Source of the DNA: Candidatus Limnocylindrales bacterium
Lineage (GTDB): Bacteria > Moduliflexota > Moduliflexia > Moduliflexales > JAUQPW01
DNA length: 64,000 bases
Reading direction: 5' to 3'
Assembly: GCA_035559535.1 (NCBI GenBank)
Contig: DATMBG010000017.1
Span: 62,001 to 126,000, forward strand
A program made the translations under genes and the position numbers. Below are positions 17,210 through 26,106 of the stretch, one piece after another (within the stretch, counting starts at the first letter, position 1; every line of letters starts with the position of its first letter). The notes beneath the pieces were generated by a model. The model was given only the letters and a program-made list of their open reading frames with translations, was not told the DNA's origin and made no database searches.

Positions 17210-18853
17210 ATGTCTACGGTAGTTAAGAGTCAGGGTTTTTCTGTAACTCCCCATGTCGGAGATGGTGCGGTATTGCTGGCTTTTAACTTAGAAAAAAAAT
17301 TGACGACCCATCTGGCCGGATTTACCATTCAGTGTCACCCACCGACCGGGGCCCCATATTTTTTAAAGAATCGACTTAATTTCCAAAAAGGGCTTACCAA
17401 TCGGAAGAAACTGGCCTCAACCGATTATGTCGGATCGGATCAGGCCCCTTTTCAAAAATTTCAATGGATTCACTTTCCCCCTCAAGGTCCCGGTGTGTAT
17501 CAGTACATCGTTTATGCAACTTATTTCAAGAACGGTACCCTTAAACCGGGTCCAAAGATAACGGTTACAGTGGATCTAAGACGACGGGCTTTCTCCGATT
17601 TAGAGCTGGGATTTACCCGGGCTTACATCTCGGCCCAGGCTTATGTGGAGCGTTATAAAAATAAAGATATACGGCCTTATCCAAAATCTATGGACTTTGA
17701 TACCACCCCTTATCAGGACCAGTATCAATGGCTGGGAGCCCATGCCCGAAAATTGGTTTTCCAGTTTTTAGACGAGTGCCTGCAAGATCCTCTTATCTCG
17801 GTAGATGTTTTTGCCTATGATTTTGACGAACCTGATATCATTCGGGCCCTTTGTAAAATGGGATCTCGAGTTCGGGTTTTTCAGGACGATTCAGCTCTTC
17901 ATATAGGTCCTAAAGCCTTAGAACCGAAAACGGTGGCCGCACTCAGGGCAGCGGGTGTCCGGGTAAAGTTGGGGCATTTCGACCGCTTTGCCCATAACAA
18001 AGTTATGATCCAGAAAAAGAACGGAAAGGCCACGAAAGTATTAACCGGTTCGGCTAATTTTTCAGTCCGGGGTTTTTATGTGCAGGCCAACAGTATCCTG
18101 GTTTTTAATGATCCTACCATTGCGAATCTTTATGAACAGGCCTTTGAGCAGGCCTTCACCCATCCGGATCAATTCAAATCATCTCCCATTGCCGCCCGAT
18201 GGTATAATTTGAAACGCCCTCAAAGTTTCCCATTATCCCTCAGCTTCGCGCCTCATCCTACTCCGTTTACCCTCCATAAGATTTCTAAAGCTATTGAATC
18301 CGCTCAAAGTTCTGTTCTTTTTGCAGTGATGCAAATGGGTGGGCAGGGAAAGGTCTTACGGGATCTGGAAAATCTGGGAGAACGAAAGCAGATTTTCTCC
18401 TTGGGAATCATCGAATCCACCGATCAACTCAGACTTTTTAAACCCGGTATTGGTCATGCCGAGGTTGCTTCCTTTGATTTTCTTCAAGGTAGTCTTCCAG
18501 GACCTTTCAAACCTGAATGGAGCGGAGGCGTAGGGGAAGTTATCCACCATAAGTTTATAGTTTGTGATTTCAACGACCGAAACCCAGTGGTATTTTGTGG
18601 TTCTTCTAATCTTGCTCAGGGTGGAGAAACTTCCAATGGGGATAATCTCTTAGCCATCTACAATCGGGAAATTGCTACCTGCTATGCCATTGAGGCCGTT
18701 CGCCTGTTTGATCATTATCGATTCCGTAACCTCCACGAGAAGAGTACCACCCGATTTCCACTTATTTTAAAATCGACCGATGAATGGGTAAAGCCTTATT
18801 ACGATCCTGCCAGTATTAAATTTCGTGAGCGGGAGCTTTTCAGTCGGGCTTAA
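17210..18853 (+). CDS. phospholipase D superfamily protein with two HKD motifs
   Basis: 547 residues. Two PLD catalytic motifs are visible: HNKVMIQ with GSANFS at about residues 262-285, and HHKFIV with GSSNLA at about 447-468. This is the two-lobed single-chain arrangement used by phosphodiesterases, nucleases and phosphatidyl transferases. The first ~130 residues form a separate beta-rich domain (PPTGAPYFLKNRLNFQKG, VYQYIVYATYFKNGTLKPG). No signal peptide is seen, so it is cytoplasmic or exported another way. A GAGGAGGG ribosome site lies at about 17196-17203. The substrate is unknown; no restriction or toxin partner is adjacent. Confidence 0.88.
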   Translation: MSTVVKSQGFSVTPHVGDGAVLLAFNLEKKLTTHLAGFTIQCHPPTGAPYFLKNRLNFQKGLTNRKKLASTDYVGSDQAPFQKFQWIHFPPQGPGVYQYIVYATYFKNGTLKPGPKITVTVDLRRRAFSDLELGFTRAYISAQAYVERYKNKDIRPYPKSMDFDTTPYQDQYQWLGAHARKLVFQFLDECLQDPLISVDVFAYDFDEPDIIRALCKMGSRVRVFQDDSALHIGPKALEPKTVAALRAAGVRVKLGHFDRFAHNKVMIQKKNGKATKVLTGSANFSVRGFYVQANSILVFNDPTIANLYEQAFEQAFTHPDQFKSSPIAARWYNLKRPQSFPLSLSFAPHPTPFTLHKISKAIESAQSSVLFAVMQMGGQGKVLRDLENLGERKQIFSLGIIESTDQLRLFKPGIGHAEVASFDFLQGSLPGPFKPEWSGGVGEVIHHKFIVCDFNDRNPVVFCGSSNLAQGGETSNGDNLLAIYNREIATCYAIEAVRLFDHYRFRNLHEKSTTRFPLILKSTDEWVKPYYDPASIKFRERELFSRA

Positions 18854-19046
18854 AAATTCTCAGAATCTCGATAACCCCATTTTACCTGATACGTATCGGG
18901 TCTTCCTGGAATAAGACCGGGAAACTATTACATGGTCTACTTAGTTTTGTTTAACTTTTAAGTGGCCCTCACCCCCCAACCCCCATACGCGCCAGGATAA
19001 GAGTGAGATCCCTAAGGAGGGTCTCCTTAATGTCAAACGAGACGTT

Positions 19047-19074
19047 GTACGGGCGCAAGGCCTTGCGCCCCTAC
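19047..19074. repeat. 28-nt palindrome, GTASGGGCG family
   Basis: GTACGGGCGCAAGG followed by CCTTGCGCCCCTAC; one mismatch in the outer stem. Same length and outer arms as 5822-5849 and 30988-31015, but a different, self-complementary centre. Confidence 0.85.
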
Positions 19075-19202
19075 CTTACGTTTGCAGGGGAAGGAATTTT
19101 GAAGCGAGGTTCCCTCCCCTGTGAAACCTAACCATTACCCATATTTTTTCATTTCGAGGGATTGATAGCGGGCTCAGCTAGCCTGTTGGTTGAATAGCAA
19201 AT

Positions 19203-19370
19203 ATTGTCAACCGAGACGGTTGGCCTGCCCTTTGCGTATTCGGGGTCATTGAAAGGTATGGTAGGACAAGCGTCTCGCTTGTCCTGGTCAACCGGGACGG
19301 TTGACCTACCTATATTGTCAACCGGGATGGTTAACCTACCCATATTGTCAACCGGGACGGTTGACCTACC
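19203..19370. repeat. cluster of short palindromes with GTAGG(T/A) arms
   Basis: Copies: 19205-19228 (degenerate), 19262-19285 (GTAGGACAAGCG-TCT-CGCTTGTCC), then about 19287-19310, 19317-19340 and 19347-19370, each GTCAACCG-GGA-CGGTTGAC-like followed by CTACC. The last two are exactly 30 bp apart. Related copies flank glgB. Confidence 0.85.
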
Positions 19371-19556
19371 GGACTAACCGTTTTGAGCCCCATCCCCCCA
19401 AATCAAAAAATGTGGGTAAAGATAAGCCTGTGAAACGGGGGAGAGACCGGGTGGGGGTGCCTTATCCTGGCGCCTAGGCTCTGGCCCCTCTCCCGAAGCC
19501 TCGGGAGGGGGGTTAGGGGTGAGGAAAAATCATACAGAATTTTCCCTTTTATACCT

Positions 19557-20123
19557 TTATAGAAGCTCGTCATCCTCATTGGAGATCAACAAAAAGGTGC
19601 ATTCCTCTTCGCATTGGATATCCTGATCCACGAAGCCTGGGTCGCTTATACAAAAATCCCCGGCCTTAACGGACTTTCCATTAATAAGGAGACTTCCTTT
19701 CAAAATATAGACTAACTCCGGCCCTCGATGCCGATGGGGGGGGAATACAGTTCCCGGTTGAGATTTTACCAATCGGGCACTCCGACCCCCTGCCGACCAG
19801 AGGGGTTGAATCTCCACGCCGGGTATGGGGGAAGGGAGCCACTCACACTGGGTGGAGCGAATAATATGCTGGGTCGGACGGGGTGCTCTTTCCTTTATCT
19901 CCGTCTGAATTTGTTCCATCAACTTTTGCTTCACGTGGAGAGGTACGGTTTTAGAAGGAAGGGAATACGGAAGCAGGGAAAGGATCTCTAACATTTGTTT
20001 TAAAATTTGACCACACAGAGAACATCCTGTCTGAAGGTGAGATTCTAACCTTTCCTTCTCAACTTCGTCTAAAAGGTTTAGCGCATATAGTGGACATAAT
20101 TCCTCAAAATTTTCGTGATTCAT
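19557..20123 (-). CDS. cupin-type (ChrR-like) anti-sigma factor
   Basis: 188 residues, soluble. The N-terminus (NHENFEELCPLYALNLLDEV) with the zinc-type motif HLQTGCSLC closely parallels the membrane anti-sigma factor at 15266-16156. The C-terminal half is a cupin with metal-site segment FPPHRHRGPELVYILKG and GDFCISDPGFVDQDIQCEEE. ChrR-family proteins of this plan release an ECF sigma in response to singlet oxygen or organic peroxides; that role is inference here. No sigma gene is adjacent; the nearest is at 14703. It lies 25 bp downstream of the fadN stop, so it may be transcribed with the beta-oxidation genes. Confidence 0.8.
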   Translation of the reverse strand: MNHENFEELCPLYALNLLDEVEKERLESHLQTGCSLCGQILKQMLEILSLLPYSLPSKTVPLHVKQKLMEQIQTEIKERAPRPTQHIIRSTQCEWLPSPIPGVEIQPLWSAGGRSARLVKSQPGTVFPPHRHRGPELVYILKGSLLINGKSVKAGDFCISDPGFVDQDIQCEEECTFLLISNEDDELL

Positions 20124-20148
20124 CTCCGTTAGTTTAGGTTCTTATAAG

Positions 20149-22548
20149 CTAGTTTCGCAAGGGTTTTCCGGTCCTTAGCATATGTTCCATTCGTTGTTGG
20201 GTCTTTTCATACCCACAGAGACTTACAAAGGCTTCCCGCTCCAGATCTAGAAGGTACTGCTCAGAAACCTTTTTGGGGATGAGGAGATTTCCTCCGGTCA
20301 GCACGTATGCCAGCTTCTTTGCGACCACCTCATCATGGGAGCTGATTTTTCCTGCAAGTCTAAGCCCCTTGAGGGCTACCTCCAGGGCCACCCGCCCACC
20401 TGATCCAGGCACAGAAATATCTTCCCTCGGAGTGGGTTGCCGATAACCGCTTCGGGCTATATTGAGAACCATGTGTTTGGCTTCATACAAAAGATGATCC
20501 CGGTTCATGATGATTTTATCTTCTGGCATGAGAAATCCTAACTCCTGGGCCTCTTTCGCGCTGGAAGAGACTTTGGCATAGGCGATGGTCTCAAAGGCAT
20601 GCTGGACTTTGGGTAAAGGCCCTCCCGTTTTGACAACGTGCTCGCTTCGAATAAGAAGTTCCTTTGTGCCTCCGCCGGCGGGAATAAGCCCAACTCCGAC
20701 TTCGACCTGTCCCATATAAAGCTCGGCATGGGCACAAATTCGGTCGGATCCCAGGGCGATTTCACAACCTCCTCCCAAAGTCATTCCGAAGGGAGCTGCC
20801 ACGACAGGCTTTGGAGAGTAACGAAGGAGCATAACGGCATCTTGAAAGATTTTGACCCCTTGCTCAATTCTACTCCAATCTTGATTTCGACAGGCGGCCA
20901 GGAGAAAGACCAGATTGGCACCGGCACAGAAATTAACCCCTTCATTTCCAATCACCAGCCCTTGAAAATTTTGAGAAACCTCTTCTACACTTATCCGTAT
21001 CATCTCGATGAGGTCTTCGTCGATGGTGTTAGCTTTGGTATGAAACTCCAGACAGGCAACCCCATCACCCAGATCGATAAGGCTGGCTGCCGGATTTTTT
21101 TTGATGACTTTCTGTTGCTCTTTGAGGCCTGATAAAAGAATATGTTGAGGTCTTAGAGGGATTTCCTGATAGGCCAGACCCTTCAGATCAAAATAGTATC
21201 GGGTTCCCAATTTTTGTTTATAGAAGGTCCCATCTCCTCTGGAAAGAACGGTCTTTACCGATTCCGGAACTTCACGTCCCTCTCGTTCTAGTCTTGCAAC
21301 CGTTTCCTTGACTCCTAAAGCATCCCAGGTTTCAAAAGGACCGAGCTCCCAGTTATATCCCCACCTCATAGCCCGATCGATATTTACCACATCCTCGGCG
21401 ATCTCTCCAAGTTTTTTGGCTGCATAAATCAGATTAGCACTCAGGGCTTTCCAAGCAAAGCGACCTCCCCGGTCGTCAGCCTGAACCATATATTTGATCC
21501 GGGCCCCGGGGTCGTCGATTTTTTTTGCTACTTCTATAGAAGGAATCTGTACATCCTGCTGAGGTCGATAGTCCATTTTTTCCAGATCCAGCACCAGAAA
21601 TTGAGTTTTTCCATCCCGTTCTACTTTCTTGTAAAAACCCTGTCCGGCCTTATTACCAACCCATCCCCTTTCCAACATTTTCTCAACAAAGTCCGGAAGT
21701 ATAAACAGGTCCCGGTCCTCCTCCTGGGGAAGATCTCGATAAAGGTTACGGATAACGTTGGCGGAGGTATCTAATCCTACCAGATCACTTAGCCGAAAGA
21801 GCGCCGTTTTTGGCCTCCCTATCGCTTCTCCCATGATAGCGTCTACCTCTTCGACAGTATAGCCCTCCTCTTGCATAATCTTTAGAATAGCCCCCCGGTT
21901 ATGGGCTCCGATTCGGTTGGCCACAAAACAAGGGGTATCTTTACCGAAGACGATCCCCTTACCGAGAGTCTCTTCGGCAAAGTCGGCCAGGGATTTGACC
22001 AGTTCCAGGTTTGTTTTTTCTCCTGGGATGATTTCCAGGAGTTTCATATACCGAACCGGATTAAAAAAATGGGTAATGAAGAAGCGTTCCTGAAACGCAA
22101 GGGGAAGGTCGGCTCCCATGGCTGCCAGAGAAAGTCCCGAGGTATTGGAGGTTACGAAGGCATTCTGACCTAGGTAGGGTACAATTTTGGCCAGGATTTG
22201 CTTTTTGATCTCTAAATTTTCGACAACGGCTTCTATCACCCAATCGACCTCACCCAGCCGGTCTAGATGATCCTCAAAGTTACCCGGGGTCATCAGATTA
22301 ACCAGGGTCTTTGAATAAAGAGCGGCAGGTCGGAGCTTTTGAACATTCTCGATTCCGACCTGAGAAAATCGATTCCGTACCGTGGGATGCTCCAGGGTCA
22401 GACCTTTGGACTTTTCCTCTTGGGTTAATTGGGAGGGAACGATGTCGAGAAGGTAGCTGGGAATGCCGGCATTGGCAAAATGGGCTGCAATCTGGCTTCC
22501 CATGACCCCGGCACCTAAAACTGCAACTTTATGGATGGATAAATGCAT
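20149..22548 (-). CDS. fadN: 3-hydroxyacyl-CoA dehydrogenase/enoyl-CoA hydratase fusion
   Basis: 799 residues in the FadN order: NAD-binding hydroxyacyl-CoA dehydrogenase first, then an enoyl-CoA hydratase (crotonase) domain. The Rossmann motif is GAGVMGSQIAAHFANAG at residues 11-27, and the dehydrogenase catalytic segment is FFITHFFNPVRYMKLLEIIP near 155-175. The crotonase part has NFCAGANLVFLL and a GMTLGGGCEIALGSD oxyanion segment with VGLIPAGGGTKE near 610-640. It carries out the two middle steps of fatty-acid beta-oxidation. It lies 28 bp downstream of the thiolase gene, in the same set as Bacillus fadN-fadA-fadE though in reversed transcription order. Confidence 0.93.
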   Translation of the reverse strand: MHLSIHKVAVLGAGVMGSQIAAHFANAGIPSYLLDIVPSQLTQEEKSKGLTLEHPTVRNRFSQVGIENVQKLRPAALYSKTLVNLMTPGNFEDHLDRLGEVDWVIEAVVENLEIKKQILAKIVPYLGQNAFVTSNTSGLSLAAMGADLPLAFQERFFITHFFNPVRYMKLLEIIPGEKTNLELVKSLADFAEETLGKGIVFGKDTPCFVANRIGAHNRGAILKIMQEEGYTVEEVDAIMGEAIGRPKTALFRLSDLVGLDTSANVIRNLYRDLPQEEDRDLFILPDFVEKMLERGWVGNKAGQGFYKKVERDGKTQFLVLDLEKMDYRPQQDVQIPSIEVAKKIDDPGARIKYMVQADDRGGRFAWKALSANLIYAAKKLGEIAEDVVNIDRAMRWGYNWELGPFETWDALGVKETVARLEREGREVPESVKTVLSRGDGTFYKQKLGTRYYFDLKGLAYQEIPLRPQHILLSGLKEQQKVIKKNPAASLIDLGDGVACLEFHTKANTIDEDLIEMIRISVEEVSQNFQGLVIGNEGVNFCAGANLVFLLAACRNQDWSRIEQGVKIFQDAVMLLRYSPKPVVAAPFGMTLGGGCEIALGSDRICAHAELYMGQVEVGVGLIPAGGGTKELLIRSEHVVKTGGPLPKVQHAFETIAYAKVSSSAKEAQELGFLMPEDKIIMNRDHLLYEAKHMVLNIARSGYRQPTPREDISVPGSGGRVALEVALKGLRLAGKISSHDEVVAKKLAYVLTGGNLLIPKKVSEQYLLDLEREAFVSLCGYEKTQQRMEHMLRTGKPLRN

Positions 22549-22576
22549 GATTTAAATCTCCTCCTGGCGATAGTTT

Positions 22577-23737
22577 TCAATCTTCCCGTTGGATGATCGT
22601 GGCAATTCCCTGTCCTCCTCCAATACACATGGTTTCCAATCCAAATCGGGCATCCAGATCTTGCATTTCATGGATCAGGGTTGCCATAATTCGGGCTCCG
22701 GTAGCTCCCAGAGGATGTCCCAGGGCGATCGCCCCACCCCGGGGATTTAGTTTTTTCAGATCGATCTTTAATTCTCGAATCACGGCCAGAGCTTGAGCGG
22801 CAAACGCTTCATTGAGTTCGATAATGTCCATATCTTCCAGAGTCAATCCTGCACGTTTTAAGGCCTTCTGCACGGCCGGAACAGGACCTATTCCCATAAT
22901 GGTGGGATCGACTCCGGCTACCGCCATAGCTCGAATTACTGCCAGGGGTTTAATTCCCAACTCTTGGGCTTTATCCCGGGACATGAGTACAACGGCGGCA
23001 GCCCCATCGCTGAGAGGACTGGCATTTCCGGCGGTCACCGTACCCCCCTGCTTGAAAGCAGGTTCCAGAGTGGCCAATTTGGATAGAGAAGTATCCGGGC
23101 GTGGACTTTCGTCGGTATCGAAAATCCGAAGGGTTCCATCGGAGAGAACTACCTCTACCGGGACAATCTCCCGTTTAAATTGACCGGCCTGGATGGCCCG
23201 GATAGCCTTTTGATGACTGAGAAGGGCGAATTCATCCTGCTCCTCACGGGAAATTTGATATTTTTCGGCCAGGTTCTCTGCCGTCATCCCCATGGAAATA
23301 TAGGCATCAGGATAATCCTCACCCATGAACTTTGCGTTTAAACTGGGATTAAAGCCCCGCATGGGAACATGGGACATACTTTCGATTCCCCCGGCTACGA
23401 ATACCTCCCCATTTCCGGTCATAATGGCCTGGGCGGCAAAGTTGATGGCCTGAAGGCTGGAACCGCAAAACCGATTGACCGTAGTCCCGGCAGCCGTCAT
23501 GGGTATTCTGGCTAAGAGAGAAATCAGCCGGGCTACATTAAGCCCTTGCTCTCCTTCCGGCATGGCACATCCGATAATAACATCTTCGATCTCCTCTACC
23601 TTTAAACCAGGAACCCGATGGACAGCCTCCTGAACCACTAAAGCTCCCAGATCATCGATTCTCATATTAACCAGAGATCCTTTATGGGCCTTTCCTATGG
23701 CACTTCGAACGGCGCTGACAATAACAGCTTCTTTCAT
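22577..23737 (-). CDS. fadA: acetyl-CoA acyltransferase (thiolase)
   Basis: 386 residues, normal for thiolases. The nucleophile Cys91 is in VNRFCGSSLQA, the C-terminal catalytic His is in ALGHPLGATGAR, and the second active Cys is in ETMCIGGGQG. GGIESMSHVPM is the usual internal motif. It cleaves 3-ketoacyl-CoA to acetyl-CoA and a shortened acyl-CoA in the cytoplasm. It sits between the fadE-like and fadN genes on the minus strand, 28 bp ahead of fadN. The 140-bp gap upstream is a pyrimidine-rich repeat tract. Confidence 0.94.
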   Translation of the reverse strand: MKEAVIVSAVRSAIGKAHKGSLVNMRIDDLGALVVQEAVHRVPGLKVEEIEDVIIGCAMPEGEQGLNVARLISLLARIPMTAAGTTVNRFCGSSLQAINFAAQAIMTGNGEVFVAGGIESMSHVPMRGFNPSLNAKFMGEDYPDAYISMGMTAENLAEKYQISREEQDEFALLSHQKAIRAIQAGQFKREIVPVEVVLSDGTLRIFDTDESPRPDTSLSKLATLEPAFKQGGTVTAGNASPLSDGAAAVVLMSRDKAQELGIKPLAVIRAMAVAGVDPTIMGIGPVPAVQKALKRAGLTLEDMDIIELNEAFAAQALAVIRELKIDLKKLNPRGGAIALGHPLGATGARIMATLIHEMQDLDARFGLETMCIGGGQGIATIIQRED

Positions 23738-23799
23738 AATACCAGAGAATAAAAGAATAAAGGAGGAAGGATTAATTTGAGAGGGATCTATCCTTCCCC

Positions 23800-23876
23800 T
23801 CTATTCCCCTACTCCCATACTTCCCCCTCCCCACACTTCCCTACTTTCATACCTCCATACTCCCACACTTTCCATC
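23800..23876. repeat. pyrimidine-rich CTCCCATAC repeat tract
   Basis: Irregular repeats of (A/C)CTCCCATAC and CTCCACACTTCC on the plus strand, inside the fad operon. A related purine/pyrimidine tract lies at about 30918-30983 between the Liv genes. Confidence 0.7.
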
Positions 23877-23878
23877 CT

Positions 23879-25042
23879 TTATCCCTCTAAACCTCCTTTA
23901 TAACCTAAAATATTGCGAGCTATGATAATGCGTTGAATCTCGGAGGTCCCTTCATATAGTCGGGTGACCCGAACATCCCGGTAGATTCGTTCGACGGGAA
24001 GCTCTTGAATCCACCCCATTCCTCCATGGATCTGTACTGCTCGGTCGGCAACCCGATTAACCATTTCGGTGGCATAGAGTTTTGTCATGGCCACTTCTGC
24101 CGGAATCCTCTCTCCTTTATCGTAGCGAATTGCCGTTGCGTAGACCATCATCCTGGCAGCGTAAATCTCGGTGGCACTATCGGCCAGCATCCATTGGATG
24201 GCCTGTCTTTCAGCGATGGGTTTTCCGAAGGTTACGCGACGCTTGGCATATTCCGTAGACATCTCCAGAAGTCTTTCGGCTGTGCCCACACAACTGGCTG
24301 CCAGGGTGAGACGACCATCATCTAGAGTCTTCATGGCGGTGATAAATCCCATTCCTTCCTTTCCGATTACATTCTCGGCAGGAACCTCACAATTATCGAA
24401 TATCAACTCACTGTGATAAACCCCCCGGCTTCCCATCGTTTTATGAATCTGCCCTACGGAGAATCCTGGAGTTCCTTTTTCAACCAAAAAGGCCGTAATC
24501 CCGCCGTGAGCTCTTTTCTCCTTATCTGTAACGGCCAGAACTGTAACCAGATCGGCTAAGGGGCCATTGGTAATGAAGTGTTTCCGACCGTTAATGATAT
24601 ACCTGTCTCCTTTTCGGACGGCCTGGGTAGAAATATTGGCGGCATCGGACCCGGCTCCCGGCTCACTCAGGGCAAAAGCCGTGATATATTCCCCGCTGGC
24701 GATCTTAGGAAGATACTTCCGTTTCTGTTCCTCAGTTCCATCCAGTACAATGGGTTTGGAGCCAATTCCGTTATTAACCCCACAGATGGTTTTAAAAGCT
24801 GAATGCGCCCAACCCAGCTCTTCGGCTGCAAGACAATATCCAAAGGTACCGATCCCGGATCCCCCATACTCGGTAGGAATCGTTAAACCAAAAAAGCCGA
24901 GTTCCCTCATCTTTTGAAGGGCTTCTTCAGGAATTTTTCCAGTCCGTTCCACTTCCTCTTCCAGAGGCATTAATTCTTTTCTGACAAAGGTACGAACCAT
25001 ATTTTTAAGGTCTTTAAGATCTTCGGGAATTAAAAAGTCCAT
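23879..25042 (-). CDS. fadE: acyl-CoA dehydrogenase
   Basis: About 387 residues from the ATG at 25042 (MDFLIPEDLKDLKNMVRTFV), which has AAAGGAGAG at 25046-25054 before it. A longer in-frame start at 25117 would add a 25-residue tail lacking a ribosome site. Family motifs are FALSEPGAGSDAANISTQA (FAD/substrate site), KHFITNGPLAD, GRLTLAASCVGTAERLLEM and the C-terminal YRDVRVTRLYEGTSEIQR, whose glutamate is the catalytic base in short-chain enzymes. It performs the first, FAD-dependent step of beta-oxidation and needs an electron-transfer flavoprotein not seen in this window. It is first gene of the fadE-fadA-fadN unit. Confidence 0.93.
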   Translation of the reverse strand: MDFLIPEDLKDLKNMVRTFVRKELMPLEEEVERTGKIPEEALQKMRELGFFGLTIPTEYGGSGIGTFGYCLAAEELGWAHSAFKTICGVNNGIGSKPIVLDGTEEQKRKYLPKIASGEYITAFALSEPGAGSDAANISTQAVRKGDRYIINGRKHFITNGPLADLVTVLAVTDKEKRAHGGITAFLVEKGTPGFSVGQIHKTMGSRGVYHSELIFDNCEVPAENVIGKEGMGFITAMKTLDDGRLTLAASCVGTAERLLEMSTEYAKRRVTFGKPIAERQAIQWMLADSATEIYAARMMVYATAIRYDKGERIPAEVAMTKLYATEMVNRVADRAVQIHGGMGWIQELPVERIYRDVRVTRLYEGTSEIQRIIIARNILGYKGGLEG

Positions 25043-25358
25043 AATCCTCTCCTTTAATTTTCTGACATAAACATTGACATCGACTCTAAGTTTAGAGGAA
25101 GTTTTCAGATAAGGCAAGTGGATTTTTTTATTTCAAACCCCGGGAGCAGGGATAAAAAAAGAGGCTCATCCCCGTTAAGGCAAAGTATCCGTATCGGCCC
25201 AGCAGGTATAACTTTTTTCTATTTAAACACTCCCCTCCTCGCGGCGGCTTTAAGGGTATCAGCTTTTCCCGAAAGTTCCCCCAAGAGGGGGAAAGTAGAA
25301 GGATAGATCTATTAAGATAGGGGCTCCCATTCATTCTGACCGGATCGAAAAAATTGTA
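25043..25358. other. spacer upstream of the fad operon
   Basis: Holds the fadE ribosome site at 25046-25054 and a short imperfect repeat near 25268-25290 (CCCCCAAGAGGGGG). No gene and no promoter that I would defend. Confidence 0.5.
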
Positions 25359-25877
25359 CTAGCGATTTGACTGATGAAGAGTAGAGAAGACAGGTCCTAT
25401 AATATCCGGTGTAACTATCCAGGCTAACTCCCATCTACGGCCGATTCCTGCCGATTCAGCGGAATCCCCTCGCACCAGACAGACTATTCCACCCATGCGA
25501 AACCGGACGATAATCCGGTCCGGGTTATCCACAAGCAATAAACTCACAAGACGTGACAGAAACGGTAGATGACCGACAACCATGAGGGATTGTGTTTCGA
25601 CGTCCAGTTGTTCCGCCAGCGGCCGTACATCATCGTTTGGTGCCAGCCCGGGAACGGTTCGGATCTTATCCTTCAAGAAAAGGGCTTCTGCGAAGATGAG
25701 CGCGGTTTCCTCAGCCCGACGTTTCCCACTGTGGCGAATCTCGGCGGGGTGTAGTCCGATCCGAGCAGCAAAATCGGCAACACGCCGGACTTCTTCTCTT
25801 CCTCGATCCGTTAAAGGACGTGTCGGATCCTCACTTTCGCTCTTGGCTTCACCATGTTGAATAAGATAGAGTTCCAT
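25359..25877 (-). CDS. sixA: SixA-type histidine phosphatase
   Basis: 172 residues. The phosphohistidine phosphatase motif is LIQHGEAKSESEDPTRPLTD with His8 as the phospho-acceptor. The second histidine is His103 in VVGHLPFLSRL. The long acidic stretch after RHGEA and the PLTxxG segment distinguish SixA from sugar phosphatases of the same fold. SixA removes phosphate from histidine phosphotransfer or PTS proteins. Here it lies downstream of an enolase-superfamily gene and the Liv cluster, with a 230-bp gap. Its partner kinase is not obvious; the kinases at 35-39 kb are 10 kb away. Confidence 0.85.
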   Translation of the reverse strand: MELYLIQHGEAKSESEDPTRPLTDRGREEVRRVADFAARIGLHPAEIRHSGKRRAEETALIFAEALFLKDKIRTVPGLAPNDDVRPLAEQLDVETQSLMVVGHLPFLSRLVSLLLVDNPDRIIVRFRMGGIVCLVRGDSAESAGIGRRWELAWIVTPDIIGPVFSTLHQSNR

Positions 25878-26106
25878 AGTTTTCTTTATCGAGCACCTCA
25901 GGCTCCGGAGACGTCAAAGTCGTCCAGTTTAAAACTTCCGAAGTCTGGGACTTTAGAGTTTTCATCCTTTTCTTACCAGGAGGTACCTTAAACCCCTCGG
26001 TCTTTTATCTTTATCGAGTTCTTTGATCAGGAGGGGCAGCAAAAGGCGTAGGTTGAAAGTAATCAATCCGATTCTATAAGGGTTATCGGGTTGAAACCTT
26101 TTCGGG

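Larger units (their letters stand above)
18854..19556. other. 700-bp repeat-rich spacer
   Basis: No gene recognised. It holds a palindrome at 19047-19074, a cluster of GTCAACCG-type palindromes at 19203-19370, two short segments repeated at 34011-34068 (AGGATAAGAGTGAGATCC at 18994-19011 and CCTGTGAAACGGGGGAGA at 19427-19444) and a C/G-rich imperfect palindrome at about 19486-19525. Confidence 0.8.

Noticed and set aside
19203-19370. Repeat cluster that looks like a CRISPR array
   Set aside because: Repeats are degenerate and inverted within themselves; gaps between units are only a few bases, with no unique spacers and no cas gene.
25329-25338. CATTCATTCT half-site upstream of the fad operon resembling the Bacillus FadR operator
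   Set aside because: No second half-site to make a palindrome; single short match expected by chance.
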